Positions 57,840-64,000 of a DNA stretch of 64,000 nucleotides are shown here, piece by piece. The DNA is from Camillea tinctor. Lineage: Eukaryota; Ascomycota; Sordariomycetes; Xylariales; Xylariaceae. Positions within the stretch are counted from its first letter, which is position 1. Every line of letters starts with the position of its first letter. The notes beneath the pieces are model-generated. The model saw nothing but the letters and a program-made list of their open reading frames with translations, searched no databases and had not been told where the DNA came from. Location: the NCBI GenBank assembly GCA_022578605.1, contig MU394064.1:496001-560000 (forward strand), given 5' to 3'. Both the position numbers and the translations under genes were made by a program.

Positions 57840-60414
57840 CTACACCCTCTCCCTCTTCCCCTTCCACTCCCCAAACCCCCGCAACCACGCCCGCACCGCC
57901 CTCAGCTCCCACAAGTGCGCCTCGCGTATGAACTGCGGCTCCGCCTGCACATCCAGTATCCCGTACGAGTCCCAGTGGTGCCCCGCCCCCGTGATCAGCA
58001 GCTCCGGGTGCAGCTCGTCGACCCCCTGCTGCGCCCACGCCTGCGGCGCCAGCGGCGAGTGGTAGCACAGCCCGTTCCACACGTCCTGGTCCCCGTCCAC
58101 GAACGCCAGCCGGTCCGCCCGCAGCGAGTACCCCCCGAACGAGTTGTACACGCTGAGGTCCGGGGTGGGCGGGATCGCGTTGTAGGTGCCCGGGGGGAAG
58201 GCCCACTGGGAGGGGGGGTTAGTAGGAGGGTGATAGGGGGTGGGGAGGAGGAGGAGGAGGGAGATGTGATGGGGGATGGTGGATTAGGGGGTAGGGAGGG
58301 AATGGGAAGGATGGGGCTTTTTAAGCAGGTATAAAGTCGCAGGGAAGACGAAAAAGGGGGAGGGCCTGACTTACTGTGCACCATTGCTGCTCGTACGAAG
58401 TATCTATCACGCGGGACAACAGAGACGGGCCTTCTTTGGGCGCGTCGATGTATGCACCCTAGGTGTTGCTTAGGTTAGTAGCTTTTCAAAAGCTCTTTGA
58501 CTTATGCGTGTATTCACTTACCTGCTCGGTGCAGCTTGTGTACAGATAGGAGCGTGCGACACTGTTAGAGATGTCGGCCCAGTAGCTCGCGTTCTGGGTT
58601 CCCTAAACGCAACACAGCGAGAGTTAGTGGGAGGAAGGTACTCGGGGTTGAGTTTACGCCTTCATTGTAATGAGCTAGAGAGTTACTTACGAAACAGTCG
58701 CCGTTGCTGTTGTAATCACCCGAAGCGCAGAGGGGCAGCGTGTACGTCTTTATGTAGTTCTGTGGGACATCGGATTAGCAAGGTAGTCTGTCCCCTTTCA
58801 CTCTTTATTTTCCCATTTCCATGCTACGCTACTAAATAATGCTACGAGTCCAGGATGATGTAATTCACAGCCAAGTAGGATGAAACGGAATATGGGCATT
58901 GAAGAGCCACTCACCGCATAACCCCCTAGACCGACCCACGGCTCGCCATTAGTATAGTTGCTCAGGGCGTAGTCCACCTGCTTGACATTCTCGGGGGCGT
59001 CAGAGTCCGTGATGTTTCCACAGAAGTAGAAGAAATCGCGTGACCCGTAAGTAGAGTTCCAGTTCAGTTCTTGCCACGTATTGCTGTGATAGGTTCCGGG
59101 ATTGCCTATGGGATCCTAAGGTGGAAAACGTTTAGAATAGGCGAAACTTTATAGGCATAATATGGAAGGAAATAACCCCTGATATAAGGGGGTAAAGATA
59201 TTACCTGTCATACTTGACAAGTATCTCATATGGGGAAGGGGGTTCACTTACCGCTATGGTTGCGGCAAAATCACGGTTGTCAGTGAGAGACTCAAGTCCG
59301 AAGAGAGCCTTGAACTCCTCAATGGCCTCAGTCAGATTATGAGCGACGAGCGCGTCGAACTTGTCAACAATATTGTTTATACGGGCTACACAGTCCTTTT
59401 CCACTCGCAAAGGGTCAGCGAATACTGAAAAACAGTACGTCCCAAACTCGAGGAACGGAATTATGAAACATACGTAAGAAGCCTAGTACTTACTTGCGGC
59501 GCATATTTCTGTATAGGATCATACCACTCGGGGTAGCCAACAACAACTTGGATCGGCGCAGACGATGCTATTCCTCCGTACAAGATGTCTCCATACGCCT
59601 TGACCGAGAAAGCTGTCTGCGCTCCCGCGAGACTGCCACCATACAAGATCCAGGGAGTACCCGGTGCTGTGAGGTCCGCGTCTATGCCAGGGAACACAGC
59701 GTTCTGGGCGAAGTAAGCATTATCTGCGATGGTCTGGTTGGTAGTGAGAAATGCCAACTCATCCGTGGTAGAGGTGTTGAATGGGTAGCTCTCCCCGTAG
59801 TATCGGTTTTCGAGAATAACCCCTAAGCCGTTGGTAGCTAGAAACTCACGTTAAAGGCACATACAACTACATAACGTAGGTCTTATCTAGAGCCGTAGCC
59901 TAATGATAGTATCACTTACCTTCCATCAATATTTGGACAATTCCGGTCTGTAGGTTGGAGAACCTGCTTGGCCCTGAGCATCACATCAGCCATGATGGTA
60001 AGGTCATTACTAGTCATGATATGAAGGTGTTCGTGAATCCCAGCATCATTATGGTTATAACAACACTGAACTATAAGATGATGTCTGACTAACCGCTGGT
60101 CTCTCCGCCGATATAGAGATATACCGGCCCGCCTTGTTTTAGTGTTAGTCAATTCATGTGACTACCGGGATATAGCCTTTTTTTGAGAACATACCGGGCT
60201 TATAATAGGACGAATCAAAATAGTAGCGCTGCGAGAATGTGCTTTCCGCGTACGGCAGCCCATTTTCAGGAAAATGGTTGATTTTCTGCTGGAAGTAGTT
60301 AGGCGCATACGCGAGGTTCTCTCGGGGAGTGTCGCGTTTCAATTGACGACCTTGGGTCTGGCCAGACCAGGTGGTCGCCAGGAGGCCCAGTGATATCGAG
60401 CCGAGCTTCATCAT
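57840..60414 (-). CDS. Secreted serine peptidase, family S28
   Basis: Prolyl carboxypeptidase/dipeptidyl-peptidase II-type enzyme; fungal members are secreted or vacuolar and cleave after proline. Ten exons: 60414-60195, 60132-60094, 59973-59920, 59837-59494, 59395-59252, 59115-58915, 58759-58691, 58602-58522, 58458-58375, 58205-57840; nine introns of 62-169 nt; 533 aa. A signal peptide covers about residues 1-22 (two tandem Met codons start it). Family blocks in order: NYFQQKINHF, GGPVYLYIGGETSG, NGLGVILENRYYGESYP, the nucleophile elbow GGSLAG (Ser173), ASSAPIQ, then GDQDVW (Asp453) and GAGHHWD (His488/489), which complete the triad. Several N-x-S/T sites fit a secreted glycoprotein. The last exon is much more GC-rich than the rest. 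All introns except the first three are in phase 0. Confidence 0.94.
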
Positions 60415-62035
60415 AAGAGAGAATTTAAGATAGAGAGGATGGGCACGACCAACCGCATAACACGCACTATGCACATGCACATGGGTGAACGAAAGAGAAC
60501 CGAAACGAAAGATAACGTAGGCATATTATAGTCAGTGCACTATGCTAGCTCCACAACATCCGTATGGTCGATCTCAGGAGATAGACTACATATTTACTAC
60601 ATTCGATGTACCGAAGACCCAGGCAGACAGGCAGGACAATACTAAGCCATGGGGAACGTCGTGGTAATCAAAACAAGCCTTTTGCTGCGAACCCACCGAA
60701 TCAGATCGCTTCACATTCCCGGGTTGGGGCATAAAAATTGGGAAGGTTGCATGGAATTTCTTCTATTATGGCGTCAGCACCACTGAAATCCCAGGGGTCT
60801 TTATATTCTAGAGCTTGCTGAGCTTGCCTACAGGGAGGGTTGCTGACATCGTCGTTTAAGCCTATACAGAGAGGTCCTATACTGCGGTAGATCACAAGTT
60901 GAGGTAATAATCATTGCAAAGAGTCCTATCTAGTTTATGAGGTATTTCATCTATTCAAACTCAAATACACATTGAATTTCCATTACAAAAAGAAAGAAAA
61001 AGCTCTAACGATGTAGATTGGTGTTAGTGGTGGCCAATGTACGCAACTTTCTTACTACGATACGAGATCGTGCTAGCTACATGATTACGAATGTAGCATT
61101 GCCGCACACTTACAGTTGCATTCGAAAACTGCGACTATGGATCGCATCACCCATATACCGTAATATTTGATGTCAATTCTATTATCCATCCCCCTGGATC
61201 CGGTGTGTACCCCTCACCTCCTCTGGTGTCTGAGTAAGAGGGGTGTTAATAGGGTAGTGATAGGTTTTGCCTAGCGACGATCGAGCAAATAAATATCTAA
61301 CCTAGGTATAGGTGGTAATTGAACTTTTATTGTGTAAATCAAAATCATGGCTGCTACTTCAAGAAGCCCATTTCCCTTATTTCTGGAGATACAAAATCGA
61401 GCTATACTGTCACTCACAGGCCCATAGTTTGACGAAACCAAAGAGCACTTCCGGATTTGAGTGGTTTCAAGAAGATATCTGCTGCGTGCCATGTGAAATG
61501 AAATTATAGCTGCGGAGGTCTAGTAACACTATTGGAATGTCTCCCTTGGTAGCTCCCAAGAGCCGTCATATGTCCCAGTTAGACGTTACGCCTAGGTAAT
61601 CAACGTGATACCTTACTGCTGAATATCAATTACGTTGGTCAGGGTAGAGATCATGTCCACCTGGGACTTTCGGACAGAATTTTCAAGACGGCAGACAGGA
61701 TATGGGGAGTCCTTGGTATCCAGCGTGGAAAGATATTTGAGTGCAGAGGTGTCTCCTCCAGCGCTCGCTTACAGGTGCATTTTGTGTCATTATGCCCAAT
61801 TGATAGTACTGACTCGATCGTGGCAGTTGTCTCAGGAATGGTTCACTAACTACATGGTCTACATTAGGGGCTATGAAATGTACAATTGGAAAATGGTATA
61901 GGGGAAAAGGAGAGATATCTCTTGAAGAGATAGTTACCTAACAAGTGGGTTTATCTATTCTAGCCCCTATTTCTAGCGGCGTGTTCTCCCGTCCACACCC
62001 TAGTGTAGCCATCTTCATCTGCATCCTAGTATCAG
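60415..62035. other. Intergenic, no gene seen
   Basis: Promoter side of the S28 gene and 3' side of the oxidoreductase. A 64-codon minus-strand frame (60701-60895) starts without ATG but has a non-random look in its second half; it may be a relic. An 88-codon frame at 61635-61901 (+) is unrecognised. Nothing else supportable. Confidence 0.45.
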
Positions 62036-63052
62036 CTATAATCTGACCACAAGCTTCTTGGCTGATACGCCTTTCCGCAATGTATCCAACCCACCCTGCA
62101 ACGCTTCAAGACCCTCTCCAACGATTTCGGCGGGTGGAGCCGGTGTGAACTTTCCAGTAGCTAGGGCGCCAGGTAAGTAGTCTCTGAAGATGGCGTTCGC
62201 GAAATCCAAATCAGTCTTTATGTCAGCTGCCATGATGAACTTGGCACCTATTCCATCGGGTAACTTTTCTGGAGCAGGCATAGCCATAGAAACAAACTTC
62301 ACGTCACCAACCTTCGAGACAATATCGAGACAGGCATTGGCTACTGCTGTTCGACCTTCTACATCAACACCTGATATGGCTAGTACGCCAGCACTGGACT
62401 TGCCTGACAGAACAGATACGATATCCTCTTGGACAGTAGGACTTCGGTAGTCGAAAACGTGACTTGCGCCAAGCTTCTTCACGTACTCGAAGTTTTGTGG
62501 TGACGCCGTAGTGATAACCTCGTATCCGGCCGAGACGGCCTCCTGAATAGCACAGCTCCCGACGCTTGTAGCTCCACCCCAGATGAGCAGCGACTTTCCT
62601 GTCGGTTCGGGGCTTATAGACGGATATTGAAGCTCGAGATAACCTTTTCCGAAGAGCCCAACGGTCGCAGTGATCATAGCCAGAGGAATGACGGATGCTT
62701 GCTCGTAGCTGATGTTGCTAGGCAAATGAGATGCTAGGTGGGCTTTCACCGCAGGGTACACCTGGAAGCCTTGGTCCGCCACTCCTACGATACGATCTCC
62801 AACGCGGAATCGAGTAGCTTCTGAGCCCACGGCAACAACCTCTCCAGCCACATCCACGCCTAAGATAGTAGGAAGCTTGAGCGAAGGAAACAGCTTAGTT
62901 CCAAGTAGTTGCGTCGCATAATCGACTGGGTTTAAGGCTATGGCATGGTTGTGGATGACGATTTCATCTGGGCCAGGCTCAGGGTAGGGCGCCTCCTTCA
63001 GTGTCAAAGGTTCCCCTACAGCGGATAGGTAAGCTGCAGTATTGGTAGGCAT
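62036..63052 (-). CDS. Zinc-independent MDR oxidoreductase (quinone reductase/enoyl-reductase type)
   Basis: Medium-chain dehydrogenase/reductase, intronless, 338 aa from the ATG at 63052 (MPTNTAAYL). The N-terminal GroES-like domain includes NPVDYATQ and GVDVAGEVVAVG; the Rossmann domain starts with GGATSVG at 159-165, binding NADPH. The catalytic-zinc Cys/His set and the four-Cys structural-zinc loop of alcohol dehydrogenases are absent, which places it with quinone oxidoreductases, CipB-like proteins and trans-acting enoyl reductases. Such genes are often annotated as zinc-binding alcohol dehydrogenases despite lacking zinc ligands. Substrate cannot be deduced; no polyketide synthase is nearby in this window. 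Confidence 0.92.
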   Translation of the reverse strand: MPTNTAAYLSAVGEPLTLKEAPYPEPGPDEIVIHNHAIALNPVDYATQLLGTKLFPSLKLPTILGVDVAGEVVAVGSEATRFRVGDRIVGVADQGFQVYPAVKAHLASHLPSNISYEQASVIPLAMITATVGLFGKGYLELQYPSISPEPTGKSLLIWGGATSVGSCAIQEAVSAGYEVITTASPQNFEYVKKLGASHVFDYRSPTVQEDIVSVLSGKSSAGVLAISGVDVEGRTAVANACLDIVSKVGDVKFVSMAMPAPEKLPDGIGAKFIMAADIKTDLDFANAIFRDYLPGALATGKFTPAPPAEIVGEGLEALQGGLDTLRKGVSAKKLVVRL

Positions 63053-63499
63053 TGCGTAGGGTTGAAGGATAGTAGACGATACCAACGTCCTAGAAAGACG
63101 TGAGCAATGAAATTTATTGTGAAGCTATGGACCAAGTTAGCTTGATAAGGCCAGAATAAATGGTCAATAAATCGGATATCAACACCTTTATCTTTCACAT
63201 GTGCCTTCACATGGGACTCATTAGGTTCATTTGAGTCCTTTTTTTTATAAGAACAGATGCGGGGATAACTTCACGGCATTAGGCATGTATTAAATCCGGT
63301 GACTTTGATTTCAAATGTCTTCCCCCTTTGCTCTGGGGGTACGTTACACACACTTCAAGTACAATCATGGCTGACCTACGGCACATACTGGTGAGATACC
63401 TTGATTGGTATGTAGGTGTTTTGTTCAACTATGTTAACTCCAGTGACTACGGAGCTCGCAAAAACCGGCATCATTTTAATATGGTAGTGGTAATAGGGG

Positions 63500-63531
<32 letters not shown>

Positions 63532-64000
63532 GAAGACATAGCTTGAATGGGTGCGGATGAGTTACCTAGTTTCCAATATACGGTATATCCTCACAATTAT
63601 ATAACCCTTTCCCGTCTTAATTCATGCTACTGTAAAGAGACTGATAGCTCATCATGATGATCAAAGCCTGGGTTGCTTAGGAGTAACGATGTTGTTGTAG
63701 ATGATGGTTTGAAAACCTGCACATAAGTGTTGCTTCGAGCCTGAAGGATGAACAGCCTTCGGTACAATCTGGCGATTTTCCTACATAGAACCTCTGTGAA
63801 GTGAAATAATAGTACTATTCTAAGTGTTTAGTAGCCACCATACAAATTTTCGTTTGCACTAGGTTAGCTGTTGGTTCCTCATCTATCGAAAAAGAAATAC
63901 ACCGGATATAAGCTAACCCCCTTGCCGGTTTTAGTGTCCCAAAGTTTATGGAGATGTAGCTACCGTAAGGATATAAGGGCCACTGCTCGGGTCCGACTAT
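63053..64000. other. Intergenic right edge
   Basis: Promoter region of the oxidoreductase and unassigned DNA to the window edge. It contains a (GTT)11 microsatellite. No gene seen; a gene could start beyond the edge. Confidence 0.45.
63499..63531 (+). repeat. (GTT)11 microsatellite
   Basis: Eleven perfect GTT units in non-coding DNA. Confidence 0.92.

Noticed and set aside
57630..58334. 234-codon plus-strand frame
   Set aside because: Antisense to the last exon of the S28 peptidase; Pro/Arg/Leu repeats typical of a shadow frame.
60701..60895. 64-codon minus-strand frame with a DPWDFSGADAIIEEIPCNLP-like segment
   Set aside because: Non-random look but no ATG, no family recognised and no flanking exon found; could be a relic.
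1..64000. CRISPR array, bacterial operon or phage elements
   Set aside because: Nothing of the kind is present; spliced genes and a eukaryotic tRNA intron show a nuclear fungal sequence.

Overview
This window is nuclear DNA of a filamentous ascomycete (Pezizomycotina, probably Sordariomycetes; class is inferred). The evidence is split genes with short introns (about 50-170 nt) carrying GTAAGT/GTGAGT donors and YAG acceptors, a Zn2Cys6 regulator, a LAMMER kinase and secreted hydrolases. There are also two extremely AT-rich blocks that look like repeats burnt out by RIP (repeat-induced point mutation). It is a draft assembly: two 10-N gaps sit beside implausible G/C homopolymers.

Layout. 1-1.3 kb is an AT-rich block. 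2.7-5.3 kb (+) holds an 858-aa nuclear-looking protein with a possible zinc-binding module. 8.3-11.6 kb (+) is a class-II (PDE1-type) cAMP phosphodiesterase with a 1.6-kb first intron. A gap region follows at 12.2-12.4 kb, then a secreted GH16 glucanase (-) at 13.5-14.3 kb. From 14.3 to 32.3 kb the DNA is nearly gene-free; I can support only one Zn2Cys6 regulator (22.9-24.0 kb, -) and one RIP-burnt TIR DNA transposon (31.06-32.20 kb).

The right half is more conserved housekeeping sequence: a flavin-reductase-domain protein (32.5-33.5 kb, +), long-form tRNase Z (34.2-37.0 kb, +), an uncharacterised 692-aa GC-rich ORF (39.1-41.2 kb, -) next to a second, probably false, gap, and a six-exon LAMMER kinase (42.1-44.9 kb, -). 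A 9.4-kb stretch with no recognisable gene follows, then sideroflexin (54.3-55.4 kb, -), an intron-containing tRNA-Arg(TCG) (56.6 kb, -), a ten-exon S28 serine peptidase (57.8-60.4 kb, -) and a zinc-independent MDR oxidoreductase (62.0-63.05 kb, -).

The genes do not form an obvious pathway. They cover RNA processing (tRNase Z, tRNA, LAMMER kinase), cAMP signalling (PDE1), mitochondrial transport (sideroflexin) and secreted digestion (GH16, S28). The lone Zn2Cys6 gene inside decayed DNA could be the survivor of a lost accessory locus, but that is inference. I found no convincing new multi-gene system. The items most worth a second look are the transposon, the giant PDE1 intron, the zinc-module protein and the assembly artefact. 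Exon boundaries were placed by eye from splice sites, reading frame and remembered family sequence; no alignment was run.
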